Shown here: piece after piece, positions 51,285-62,700 of the stretch
Layout: each line of letters opens with the position of its first letter
How positions within the stretch are numbered: position 1 is the stretch's first letter
Assembly (NCBI RefSeq): GCF_046630445.1
Contig: NC_092340.1
Location: forward strand, 366,939,001 to 367,003,000
DNA: 64,000 nt
Origin: Rutidosis leptorrhynchoides
Lineage: Eukaryota > Streptophyta > Magnoliopsida > Asterales > Asteraceae
Reading direction: 5' to 3'
Program-made: the position numbers and the translations under genes
Notes under the pieces: model-generated
Told to the model about the DNA's origin: nothing
What the model saw: the letters and a program-made list of their open reading frames with translations, nothing else
Database searches by the model: none

Positions 51285-51349
51285 GTATTTCATTTACGAG
51301 CATTGCACACGTTTGCTAAAAACGTGTGCAATGCTCGTACATGAAATAC
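51285..51349. repeat. Near-perfect hairpin with 30-bp arms
   Basis: The arms 51285-51314 and 51320-51349 are reverse complements with one mismatch and a 5-base loop. The core is ACGAGCATTGCACACGTTT. If transcribed it would form a long stem. Confidence 0.9.
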
Positions 51350-51454
51350 ACGAAGCTATTAATTAACCAATTAATAGCTACAAATCATAAATGTTTTTTT
51401 TTTTTCAAACAATACCCCATGAATAAATAAATAAATAACTATAAAATATAAAAA

Positions 51455-52342
51455 CTAAAACCAATTACATATCTTACGAACAAGGTATCTAAACTTGTTA
51501 CAATTAGTCCTTTTCTTCGTCCAACAAGACTCGTTGTCTAACAGCGCAAGGGTCTCCACATAGCTATCCATGTCATATTTTTCAACATATGAATCTGAAG
51601 AACTTACAAAGATTCGTAAGTCGATAGCTCTGCAAGTGGTATTTTGCAAACGAATGGTGCGAAAAACATGCCAAGGAATGGTGCCAAAAACTTGACTACT
51701 TAAATCAAATGTGAGTATATAAGAATCGTTCGTATCAGGTGACTTATTCCTCACCAACCAATGCATTTTTCCATCGACAAAAAAGCCTAATGAAACAACA
51801 TGAAAAGGCGGAGCTTCAGGAAAAGCAATCTCACTCCAAGCGTTTTTCTTCGTGGAGTAAAGATATAAAGTTTTTTTTAGCGGAGCTAACCCAAGAATGT
51901 TGTAATCATCTGCGATTGGGTCGTACCCAAACCCGCCAAAGAAATGCCTATAAACATTAAAAGGAACATCTGGAACATTCAGTTTACGCCTAATTGAAGG
52001 GTTCCACAAGGTAATCGTGAAGATGGCTGTTGTTGTTATGCCATAGAGGCAGATAATTCCATTACATGCAACAACGCCAATAAAAAAGCCATAACACGAG
52101 TCCAATTCCTGTTGTTTGTACAAGACTTGACAAACACCTTTCTTGAACTGAAATTGATGTTTGACATTAACATTTAGCCTAGCTCTTGTAGCTGATTGAA
52201 TAGCTTGCTTACGCATGAAGTTTGAGCTATCAATACGAGAATATCATGATTTTGATAGACATCTACATCGGAGGATAAATTTGGGTGGCAGTCTTGCAAA
52301 GATTTCAACAAGCAAATCTTCAAATAGTTCAGTTTCAACCAT
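51455..52342 (-). pseudogene. F-box/FBA gene with an early stop
   Basis: From the ATG at 52342-52340 the frame reads an F-box (MVETELFEDLLVEIFARLPP, then FILRCRCLSKS). It meets a TGA at 52246-52244, where the family normally has Trp. The same frame then continues open for 263 codons, containing an F-box-associated domain with typical blocks (WNPSIRRKLNVP, FGGFGYDPIADDYNI, WLVRNKSPD). Full F-box/FBA proteins are about 350-400 aa; this one would be 295. They act as substrate adaptors of SCF ubiquitin ligases. Either the gene is recently dead or only a protein from the ATG at 52216, lacking the F-box, is made. One tryptophan-to-stop change is the only defect seen, though the C-terminus is also short. 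Confidence 0.75.
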
Positions 52343-53109
52343 TTTATTCTGCATATGTTAAATTAAATAGTAAATTAAACATAATTGTTTTATGCATATA
52401 TTTTAAAAACACGGTCTCAAACACCCTCTTAATATTCTGTAATGCACTTCAAATTGACATAAGAGTCGATAGGTCATGGAATAGGAATAACTCAAAATTT
52501 AAGGCAAAAAAAATCGTAAACCCTAATTAGTTAGAATGGCAAGATATTTATGGATAATTTAAATTTATTAAAAAATAATACTCCGTAATATACGTCTTAT
52601 AATATCTACACATATTGACCAAAGGGCTTCTGGTCTAGCGGTAACTCATCAACTTTAAGGTTGTGAGGTTGTCGGAAAATCATAGGTATGATTTCGGTTT
52701 AGATGTACATCAGGGACCAACTAACAACATATACAACACCTAAAACATACAGAACGAGTTATACTGCAGTCTAGTCTGATAATTTTTTGCAGAGCAGATT
52801 AATACCCATTACAAAAACAAATAATTACTATAAACACTATGTCGATCATAGTTTAGAAATTATACAAACAGATTGATATTCTTTTGAAGAGCAAATTAAT
52901 TATTAATTATATTATATATAAACACGAGTACAATTATATGAAGTTGTATGGATATTGAAAAAAGCAAATTGCATTGTTTCAATTACTTGGTTTCTACCGA
53001 ATTTTGATGGCGATCGTCGTTTGAACTTTTAACATGAAACAAGGTAAATCTAATGGAGATGTAATGGGGATGTTATAGTGGTTGATGTATACTCAGTAAT
53101 AGACATTAA
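52343..53109. other. Intergenic region; weak tRNA-like stretch
   Basis: GGTCTAGCGGTAACTC near 52632 resembles a polymerase III A box, and GGTTGTGAGGTTGTCGG follows, but the B box is poor. It may be a decayed SINE head. Otherwise no gene or repeat seen. Confidence 0.3.
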
Positions 53110-53127
53110 TTGTGTACACATAATACA

Positions 53128-53400
53128 ACAATAACAAAACCCAATAGCACATGAGTGGTGTATGAGAGAGGTGAGATGTAGACAATCCTTCCCCTATACG
53201 AGAAGAAAGACAAGTCATTTCTCCACCCAGAGTGAAACAATCTCAAAAATAGAGAAAGTCATCCCTCTCTTTATTCGACGGATAAATAGATTGCTTCCGA
53301 GAGGACCTCCGGCCTAGAAAAAAGTTTTTTTTTATATAAAAAAATAAATTTAGGCTCTAAAAGTCAGTGTCGACGATTATTGTGGACTCAATAGAGTCGT
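53128..53400 (-). mobile_element. SINE-like retroposon, copy 3 (273 bp)
   Basis: Flanked by a perfect 18-bp target duplication TTGTGTACACATAATACA (53110-53127 and 53401-53418). It starts with ACAACAATAACAAAACCC (complement of the tail) and carries the shared core. It ends with TTTAGGCTCTAAAAGTCAGT and GGACTCAATAGAGTCG, which match the left end of copy 2 in reverse. Confidence 0.87.
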
Positions 53401-53418
53401 TTGTGTACACATAATACA

Positions 53419-53924
53419 TGGATAAAAAGGTGGTTGATACATGTTTGTGACTTTGTGGTACAGTCCACATGTTAGACTGTAACTTCTCTAAGTCTACACT
53501 TTTAGTTAATTCAGGTTTTGGACTTTTGATACTCTTTCCAAAGTCATTAAAACCTCCAAATAATAAACATATATAAATATAAGCCACACAACGAATTACG
53601 TAGATCACTTTATTCACTTATAAGCCATACCACAATAAATCATCAACCTTATAAGCCATACAATACATTAAATTAAAGTCGATCACTTACCTGAGTTTTG
53701 TTAGAGTTATGACTAGGTTTTGATGATGATGATGATGGAGAAAACATGATGATGAAGGAACTTGAAGTAAGAACTAAGAAAACCGTGAATGTTGATATTA
53801 CGTAACAAAATGACATATATAGGAACACCTCAACACCGCGTAATAGCTCATATGGTAACTAGATCTTTTATTAATATGGGCCTATAGTATTATATATACA
53901 AATCAATAGAATATATGTCATAAT
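53419..53924. other. Spacer before the Mutator-like element
   Basis: AT-rich, with a short GATGAT run near 53720. No gene or repeat identified. Confidence 0.4.
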
Positions 53925-53930
53925 TACACC

Positions 53931-54030
53931 CCTCGTCCCTGTGGTTTACCCCAAAATACGCTCCTCGTCCTTTTCGCCAAAATTATACAACCCTCGTCCT
54001 TGTGGTATTCAATTACAACATTCCTCGTCC
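53931..54030. repeat. Four spaced CCTCGTCC repeats at the left end of the MULE
   Basis: CCTCGTCC at 53931, 53963, 53992 and 54023, spaced 29-32 bp, some followed by a TGTGGT word. Terminal regions of plant MULEs often carry such arrays; assignment to this MULE is by position. Confidence 0.6.
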
Positions 54031-54235
54031 TCCCGTCTATTTGCCGTTTACTTTTTCTGTTTTCTTTCAACACGTGCATAACATGTGGGGGTATTTTTGT
54101 CTTTTAATTCTTTTTGTTCCAGATATAAACACCATAACTCGTTGATTTCTTTACTGGCTATCGCTACCTACTTCGTTGGTTTTCTTTTTCCATATCTATA
54201 ATCTTCAATCTGCTTCAATTCCAAATTCTTCAAGG

Positions 54236-54638
54236 ATGGTTTATTGCAATTGTGGTTTAATTGCAGTCACACGAAGGTCCTCAACAGCAGCGAACCCAGG
54301 TAGACGATTTTTAGCTTGTTCAAATAAGGTGAGAAACCTCTTGTTAAAACCCTAATTTATTTCAAATTATTGCTGGGTGTTTTGTCTTTGATTAACGAAA
54401 TCTTTTTATATAGTATGCTGATTGTAGGTTTTTTTGTTGGATCGATCCACCTACAAGTGTTCGTGAGTCACCCGAAGCTTTGCTACAAGTTGAACAAGCT
54501 AAACCAAGAAGATTGAAGTTGATTATAATTGGACATTGGGTTGCAATCATTGTTTATTTTGAAGTAGAAATTAAGTCTTTGTTTTCAATGTTAATTCAAT
54601 GTGTTATGCAATCGAATCAGATAAATGAAAAATTGTAG
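54236..54638 (+). CDS. Small GRF-type zinc finger protein with a C-terminal hydrophobic segment (105 aa, 2 exons)
   Basis: Exons 54236-54328 and 54414-54638, with a GT-AG intron and an open frame. Residues 4-43 form a GRF zinc finger: CNCG, then NPGRRFLAC, then CRFFCWIDPP, with four Cys in the spacing of the family. The three letters of the name (Gly, Arg, Phe) are present as GRRF. GRF fingers bind single-stranded nucleic acid in some enzymes (topoisomerase 3-alpha, APE2). Near residues 68-86 is a hydrophobic stretch (LKLIIIGHWVAIIVYFEVE) that may span a membrane or form a helix. Small GRF-finger genes of this shape occur in many plant genomes, often near transposons. Here the gene is convergent with the MULE transposase remnant and is itself unbroken. 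Confidence 0.72.
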
Positions 54639-55045
54639 TTGTATTCAATGTTATTTAGATGTGTTAAATGAAAAACTGCAGTTGTTGCATTCAATATAAT
54701 TTGACTCTTGCATGCAATATGAAAAATTGCAGTTGTATTCAGTTGTTGTTTAGTTGTATTCAATATGAGGTATGTTGTAACAAAGAAACCTGACCATAAA
54801 CAAAGAAACCTGAGCAAATGTACTCGAAACAAAGCAGTAGTTTTTACACCATATGTAATCTAAACAAAGCATGAGTTTAGTGCAAATATTTTCTTCTAAC
54901 CAAAAGACAACTAAACAAAATAAAGCATCAGTTTACATTCATCAAAACCTGAAGACTAGTTCAAACATTCATTACAACCAAAAGACCAACAGACCTAAAC
55001 ATCTATTACAACCAAAATACATTTGACCATTTTACATCTTCTTGA

Positions 55046-58000
55046 TCAAACATCTTCTTCATCAATCAGACTCAGACCACCTCTTGCTTTCTTGGACCCA
55101 TTACCACTCGCTTTTTTCTTGGCCCCACTACCACTTGCTTTAGCCTTTCTCTTCAAACCTGTATATTCATTTTGGCATGACCTTATATTATGACAATAAA
55201 CTCCACACTTTGAACAATGTATACTCTTGCCTTTCCTTGTTAACTTACCATTTGAAACCATGTCTTGTTTCTCTTCAAGTGACTTGTTCATGTTTTTCTT
55301 AGGATGACCTGGAGTTGCAATCTTAATTGGTGGTAATAAAGTTGTTGGTATTGGTGACTTGGTCCACTCTGATTTGCCTCTCAAAGGGGTAATAGTGTGA
55401 GAATATGTACTCTCCAAAGTGGATAGCAAATACACATGATCAACCCATGACTCTAGAACAACTTCTTGACTATAAACTCCCATGTTCAACAAAGCAGCTA
55501 CTGCATGTTTACATGAAATGTCAGTCAACTCTCATTTCCTACAAGAACAATTTCTAGCAGTCATACCCACAACAGCTTGGTCACTATGAGAACCAGTCAC
55601 CTCATATTTATCATCCCCATTCCATGTGACATCACATTTCATAGATTGTTTCTTAATGTTGTCAAATAATTTTGTTGCATATGGTGTAAGAGGACCCTGA
55701 CACTTTGAAATTTTGACTTTCACATTTGCAATTCTTTTCATCATATAATGTCTAATATATTCCAGAGCAGTGATGATTGGTTTGTCTCTTGCATCACATA
55801 ACCATCTATTCAGAACTTCACAAATGTTGTTCAACAAAATATCTAAATGTGCACGCCCTATGAATTACACCATACTAAAAGTTATTAAAAAGGAAAATTT
55901 ATTCAATTTAATATGACTTTCTGCCCAAAGCAATTAAATGAACTAAAAGATATTCAAAAGGAAAACTTACCAGTAAAATGACTTCTTGCCCATTGTGCAG
56001 GTGAGATTTTTGACAAATAAACATAAGCTGGTTCAGAATAATCCTTGAACAAAGCCATTGCCTTTTCAAATTTGGGAACTATTGTGGCAGTTGCACAAGC
56101 CCATAAGTGATTTTTATAAGCAGCCCCACGCCAAGACTTTTTCATATTCTCATGAATGTGCCTTAAACAATATCGATGCTCAGTCACAGGAAAAACTTTA
56201 GCAACTGCTGCTATAAGTCCCTATTACATTCAAAATACAAAAACATTATTAAAATTAACAAAATGCTGATATAAAAACCTGTTACAGTAATGCACATTAT
56301 AATTGAACATAAAAATTAAATTTTAGAAAACATAAATGATGGTACCTTTTGCCTGTCACTGATGAATGTGAAATTACACATCTCATCTAGTTCCAAATCC
56401 CTAGACAATAACTCTAGAAACCAGGTCCATGATCTTAAGCATTATGATTCTACAATTGCATAAGCTAGAGGATATATTTGATTATTAGAATCAAGATCAA
56501 CAGTTGTTAACAAAAATCCATTAGCAGGTACTTTCATAAATACTCCATCCACACCAAGAAGTTCTATTCCAATTGCCTTAAATCCCCTCTTCAATGCCCC
56601 CAAGGCCCCAAGCAAACATAAAATCTTTTGAACACCCTGGTACTTAACTTTGGATCATAGTTTTGAACTTCAATTTTAATAGTACTACCAGGATTAGCCC
56701 TCCTAAGTTCACCTACATAATCTCTTAGATCCCCATACTGCTCCATATAGTCTCCTCTAAGGGTTTTTTTTGCTTTCTGTAGTGCCCTAAATGCTTTCTG
56801 TAGATGTATTCTCACTTCAAGAGAACCCTCCAATTGAGCTTTCACTTCTTTAACTGGGATATGTGGATTAGTTTGTAACTGGTCAACCAACTTTGTTGAC
56901 AAAAATTGTGAAGTACACTGCCTAATCACCCTTGATTCCAAACAGTCATGTTCTTCATTATATGTTTTAACTCTCCAAGTCTCAGATTTAGAATCTTTAG
57001 AAACATGTAAAATCCACTGGCATTTAATATGTTTTTCCCTATGATGTGATTTCTTTACTTTATTGGGTGAAGTAACTTGACTTGTCTTTTTCCCTTTGTT
57101 TCCCACCTTTTTTTGTCATTTTTTACAATCACAAGATTCCTTTTGGGACAACTACTCTCACCTACCACTTGTTTCCCACCCATGAATTGACCATTGACAA
57201 ACTTTCCAATTAAACCCCCATACTTTGCCCTAACCCTTATTTTGTCATTTTTTACAATCACAAGATTCCTTTTAGTTTCAATAGCATACAATTTAATAAG
57301 TTCTTTCACCTCTGTTGAACTACCAAGCTCTTGGTCAACATAAAACCTAACTTGATTTAATCATGCTGATCTTTGCTTCTCTTTTGCTTTCAACTCTTTA
57401 AGATTTTTTTCCCTTATATAATCTATGTCATCCTCATCAACATCACTATCAAATTGTTCAAGATCTAAATCTTCTATCTCCATAAAGTCATCAGTGTTGG
57501 TTGTTTCATTGGGTCTTTGACTTGAATTACCCATGAATTCACAATCTTTATCAATATTGAAATAAAAATCTCTCATGTCAACCTCATCATCTTCCATGTC
57601 ATTATCTACATCTACAAGATAATCATCATCTTCCTCATCATTACCTTCATTAATATGTGGATTTTCTAAAATTGATTCATTTTCTTTCACCTCTGGAGTT
57701 TCTAAGATTGGTTTATTTTCTTTTACCTCTGGAGTTTCTAAGATTGGTTGACTAACTTTCACCTTGAGAATTTTTAAGACTTCATGTTCATCCAACACAA
57801 ATTTAATTCTACCAGTTGGACTAACAAAAGGGTTCACCTTGGGTTTAAGTCCATGTTCACAATAAACAGACATTTTCACAACCTTCTGCTTTTTTCTACA
57901 CTCTCTCACAAATTTAACAAAGTGTCGAACATCATCATCTGAGCCTAGTGGTTCTAAGCCAAAATCAAGGTCACAATTAGGTCTTAGAAAATGATACACA

Positions 58001-58170
58001 ATTACCTGAAAACCATCATATCCTATATCCTGAATTAGTGTATCCAGCTCGTGGATTGAAAACATGTCTACATCGAGAAGATCAATGTAAGTTACTTTAC
58101 CATTGATATATTCCCTCCCTGGAGTTTCAGTAAACTCTCCACTATGATGCAGCTTCAATGTAAACAACAA
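55046..58170 (-). pseudogene. MuDR-type MULE transposase, decayed
   Basis: Order on the minus strand: a PB1-like N-terminal domain with an acidic tail (58170-57361), a MuDR N-terminal domain around CQWILHVSKDSKSETWRV (57106-56591), a MULE DDE domain around GVDGVFMKVPANGF and NNQIYPLAYAIVE (about 56590-56340), its continuation TEHRYCLRHIHENMKKSW (56222-55954), then 55837-55532, a SWIM zinc finger (CSC...CKHAV) and a CCHC knuckle (55531-55046). In-frame stops interrupt it at 57361, in the DDE domain near 56440 and at the start of the SWIM finger (TGA at 55531-55529, where Trp is usual). A frame change near 57060-57100 adds another. It can no longer make a full transposase. Introns around 55840-55953 and 56223-56340 are likely. 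Confidence 0.85.
57111..57275. repeat. Internal duplication in the transposase remnant
   Basis: TTTTGTCATTTTTTACAATC and the bases after it (to about 36 bp) occur at 57111 and again at 57240, giving the repeated peptide KRNLVIVKNDK on the minus strand. This is either a local duplication or a natural repeat of the family. Confidence 0.8.
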
Positions 58171-58259
58171 ATCATACTCTTCTGTAGTACAAAAGAAAAA
58201 GAAAAATTAGGGTTCATAATTCAATTCAAATCCTTACTGAAAACAACAGTACCGTCAGT

Positions 58260-59057
58260 TAGGGATGAGCATGGTACGGAACCGGTACCGAACCGTACCG
58301 GAACCGAAAAGTACCGGTACCGAATTTACCCAATTTCGAATACCGGTACCGTACCGTTTTTACAAAACCGGTACCGGTTCGGTACCGGTAATTTTCAGTA
58401 TTTTACCTGTTAGTACCGAATTTGGACTGCAAAAAATATGGACTTCAAACAACATCATTCATACAAAAAACAGCATCATTTTATACTAAAACAACATCAT
58501 TTTATGAGAAAGAAGATGCTGCACATGTGAACGCATGTTTCCAATTGCTCTTCCACATAAAGCCAATACATCTGGGTCAATATGGAAACTCAATATGGAG
58601 ACCACTCGAATGAATGTAATAAGTTGACATGAGAGATAATAAAATGGTCCGGTCAGACAGATTCGGTTAGCAGGTCAATATGGAAACTCAAGTACACGCC
58701 AAAATCAGGTCTGGTTGAGCTTGCGTGAATTACCCAAAAATTTTAAAGTTGGTACAAGTGAACTAGTGTGCCAAATCTGAGTCCAAATATTATATGAGAT
58801 TTTATACATTATATTCTACACATTATTTGACCTTAGGCTTTCAACAATAACTTAACTTATTTTCATTTGTAGTAATATGGGACAATACGGGAATTTCCCG
58901 GTACCGTACCGGTACCGCATCTTATGTACCGAAACCGAAAAGCCAAAAAAACTGGAACCGGAACCGGTCCCGTTTACCATTCGGTCCGGTAAAACGGTAC
59001 CGGTACTGGGTCGGTACCGGTACGGGATCGGTAAATTGGTACTTCTGCTCATCCCTA
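58260..59057. mobile_element. hAT-type MITE 2 (798 bp)
   Basis: A 12-bp terminal inverted repeat TAGGGATGAGCA at both ends and a perfect 8-bp target duplication CCGTCAGT (58252-58259, 59058-59065). The ends are packed with GGTACCG and ACCGGTACC words on both strands. No coding capacity. It shares the TAGGGATG tip with MITE 1, so both may have used related transposases. Confidence 0.92.
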
Positions 59058-59065
59058 CCGTCAGT

Positions 59066-59659
59066 ACAATTGATTACAAATTACTTACCATATAATAGTG
59101 GGATATCGTATTCATGATCTTTAGGTCGAATCATGTACGACATGATTTTAGCTCGAAATTGTTTGGAAACGAGGAGTATAAAATTAGGGAAGGTAATCAT
59201 GATCTTTAGGTCGAATCATGTAACCCATGTCCCTCCAAATTGTTTTCAAACAGATAAAAATAAGTTTTGAAGTAATATATAATTTTCTAAATATAGCTGG
59301 TATATATCAATCATTTGCGGGAAAAAAAAAATGGACAATAAACTAGGTTTACCCTAACCAGGCTTTTAAATTGAACCACAAATTTTGACATATCAAGTCG
59401 TTTGCCTGTTTATATTTTGAGTAATGAGCTAGAAAATGGAGTTTAACTTTGTATATAACCAAATATCTACATTCAATATTGTGCACTGATGACTGATTGC
59501 AACAAAACGAAAAAATATATATATCTAAATTCCACATCAATAAGTTTTTAAAGTACATTCATATAAGTAAAATTGTCAAAAGTAGTATTTTGTTGCACAG
59601 ATTAGCTAATACACCAGACTAGTGCTGTTCAATTGAAAAACATCATGTGTGTAAAATGT

Positions 59660-59698
<39 letters not shown>

Positions 59699-59724
59699 GA
59701 CAAACATGATGCTAGCTAGTGTTA
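59066..59724. other. Spacer downstream of the methionyl-tRNA synthetase gene
   Basis: Contains a 26-bp direct repeat (59112-59137 and 59197-59222, core ATCTTTAGGTCGAATCATG) and a poly-A run at about 59659-59696. It includes the 3' untranslated region of the synthetase gene. No coding frame. Confidence 0.5.
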
Positions 59725-62700
59725 TTATCGAATTGATCCATCAGATATGGATGAAACCTTGCAAACACCAGCAGAAGTATTAAATGGCAGATCTTTAAAG
59801 CAAGCTACAAGATCCTTGTCTGTATGTAAATCCAATTGAAGAGTCTCCCAAACCTTCTTTTTCGGGTTCAGAATGTCATCAGGCTCCCCACTAAATCCAG
59901 AAAATGTCACTCTTTCTCCAATAACAGCCGATGCAGGTGGTTCAACCAATTCAACCTGAAATTAAAATAGTTTAAACTTATTGTTGGATCGATCATATCA
60001 TATAGAGTAAGACAAAAACTCAGAATTACAAGTAAAAATGGCTATAAGAGTTTGTAAACTGCATACCTTGGTGTGATCACTAGTAGATGCACAAAGAACC
60101 ATAGCTTGTGATTTGATTCCACGCATGGTTGCTGGCTTTAAATTGCACAGAACACATACCTTCCGGTTCTGAGAATAAAAAACCAACACGAAATTATAAC
60201 AAGCCCATGCAAATTAACTCCTCTAAATTCCTTCATATATATAGTACATGTAAATGTAATATATACACTGTGGATATGAATGTTTAAGTGGAAGGCAAGG
60301 GTAAAAGTGGCAAAAAGAAGAACCTGCATCTCCTCAAGAGGAATAAATTTAACAAGCCCACTAACAACAGTCCTAGGCTGTTCTTCACCAACATCGATTT
60401 TTTCAACGTACAAAGAATCAGCATCAGGATGTTTCTCAACTTGAGTAATAATTCCAACACGAATATCAAGTCTACTAATTGTAAGTTCCTGTTCAACAGC
60501 AGCCTTAGTTTTGGCTTCACCTGTGGATTTAGCCGGTTTCTCTTTCTTTCCACTTTTATCTGCAAATGCAATATTAGTGCAAGAAAAAGAAAAAAACATT
60601 TTATTTCAAGGTAATCTAAAAAACATTTTACCAGTTATTTTTGTGTTTTTTAACTTTTCAGTAATTTTCTTCGCTTCAGCTTCTTCCTTTACAGCCCTGT
60701 CCGCACGGTCAGCTTGACTTCCAGCAAACTTATTCCTAAAAAACTCAACTTCGTCATCTTTCTGCACATTCCAAAAAAAGATAACACAAGAATACACGAT
60801 GTTCAAACGATTGTTCATGTACAAGAAGCAAATTGGAACTTAAATTAATGTAGAAGATAAAATTTACCAATTCTTTAAACAATGGCACAGGGGTACCAAT
60901 TTTGTGACCAACGGGAATGAACTCCCAAGGAGTTTTGGCTTTTGCAACATCCCCTTTATCATCAGAAAGTGATAGTTGAAGGGGCAAATTAAGCTGCTTG
61001 AGTACCTGTAACAACAAATTACAAAAAATGTTTTACTTTAACAAAAAAACATCATGTCTTAATCACAAAAGCATCCTAAATATAAGGCATTTTTACTTGC
61101 CTCAACTGAAAAAGATGGCATGAAAGGTTCTAATAGACACGTAAGAAGATAAACTACTCCCACTGAAGTTCTCATGACTATAGAACACGAAGGAAGGTCT
61201 TCCTTGTAAAGCTTCCAAAATTGACTTTCCTGCACGATAAATTACAAAATCATGTTCGCTAATGATTGAAAAGTTGCAGGTTTGTTTATTGTATTTTATT
61301 TATTATTTTTAATTTTATTTATCACTAAGCTCTAAAATAGTGGACTTACTTGTAGGTATGCATTTCCCTCACCAGAGATACTCATTGCAATTTTCAATCC
61401 CTGTTTTAGCTTGACCTGTTCCAAATATGAAACAGAATTAGTTTTTTTCAAAAAAAAATAAGTACGCCAAAGTATTTCATATTCCAGCATATATTAACTT
61501 GCCTTCTCCATGGCCTCTACATATTGGTCAACAAAGTTACCAACTTTGTCTCCAAATACTTTTGTTAAGGCATGTGATTCTGCACCTGGTGCATCAGGAA
61601 CTATAGAATTGTATCCTGGATCTTTAGCAATAAAGCTCAAAACACGATTGATGAAATTGCCCAAATTATTTAGCAATTCACTGTTTAGCTTCGCTTGCAA
61701 ATCTGCCCATGTAAATAACGTGTCTGATACCTACACATACAAACCCTTCGAACATATTAAAACAAAGAAAAAGCAAACGATTTGGAATTTGCAGATAATT
61801 AGGATCACATTAGTAATCATTATTAAAACAAATATCCTACCTCTGGTCTATTGGTTAACAAATAATAACGCCATACTTCTACAGGGATGTTTGTATCCTT
61901 TGCATCATTCCCAAACACGCCTACACCCTTACTTTTTGAGAACTTGCCTACACACAGTATTTCAATATACATAAAATGATACAAAACGGGTTATACATAT
62001 TCCAGGCATATAAGATAACCAACAATGAGTTCCAGGTCAGCATCAAACAAACCTGCCTCATAGTTTAGGTACTCTGTAACACTAATAGTCTTCATCATAG
62101 TCCAGTTCTCACCAGTGCCAATTAGTGTAGAAGGAAACATTACCTGGAATAATTGTTTCAGAGTTACATAAATGATTCAATGAAACGTGAAATAGACAAG
62201 GTTAATGAAAATTAACATAGAATCTGTGCAAATATCAGCACAAGTATAGTGTACGAAACTGAACCTAGCTTAAAAGAATGGACTTACAGTGTGAAATGGA
62301 ACGTTATCCTTGCCCATAAACTGAAATAGCTCCACATTTTCAGGATTTTTCCACCACTTCTCCCACTCAGGTGTGTAGGATTTAGTAATTGAGACGTACC
62401 CAATAGGTGCATCAAACCATACATAAAAAACCTAGTGATGATGTGTAAAACCATTAGATAGCTAAAAAATTATGAAACAAAAGTTGAAGGCTGCTAATTA
62501 GATAGCTAAGAATAAAGTTATCAAGTAATATAATATGGATAAAGTAGGACAAGTCCCTACCTTGTCTTTAAATTTTTCAAGAGGGACAGGGACACCCCAC
62601 TTTAAGTCTCGGGTAATACAACGCTGTCTCAATCCTTCTTTTAGCCATGCATTTGTTGCATGAATTGCATTCTGACTCCATGAGCCAGCCACTGACATGG

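Larger units (their letters stand above)
53925..58259. mobile_element. Decayed Mutator-like element (MULE) with two convergent genes
   Basis: The span from the CCTCGTCC repeat cluster (left) to the region upstream of the transposase start (right). It holds a GRF zinc-finger gene on the plus strand and a MuDR-type transposase remnant on the minus strand, ending 408 bp apart. I could not find a matching inverted copy of the left end on the right, so exact borders and the target duplication are unknown. A hAT MITE was inserted close to the right side. Confidence 0.6.

Noticed and set aside
58144-59095. Frames rich in Arg, Tyr, Gly and Thr
   Set aside because: They are translations of the GGTACCG repeats of hAT MITE 2.
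59066-59330. GAAACGAGGAGTATAAAATTA as right inverted end of the MULE
   Set aside because: It resembles the inverse of the left end (CCCCTCGTCC) only weakly and over too few bases to claim.
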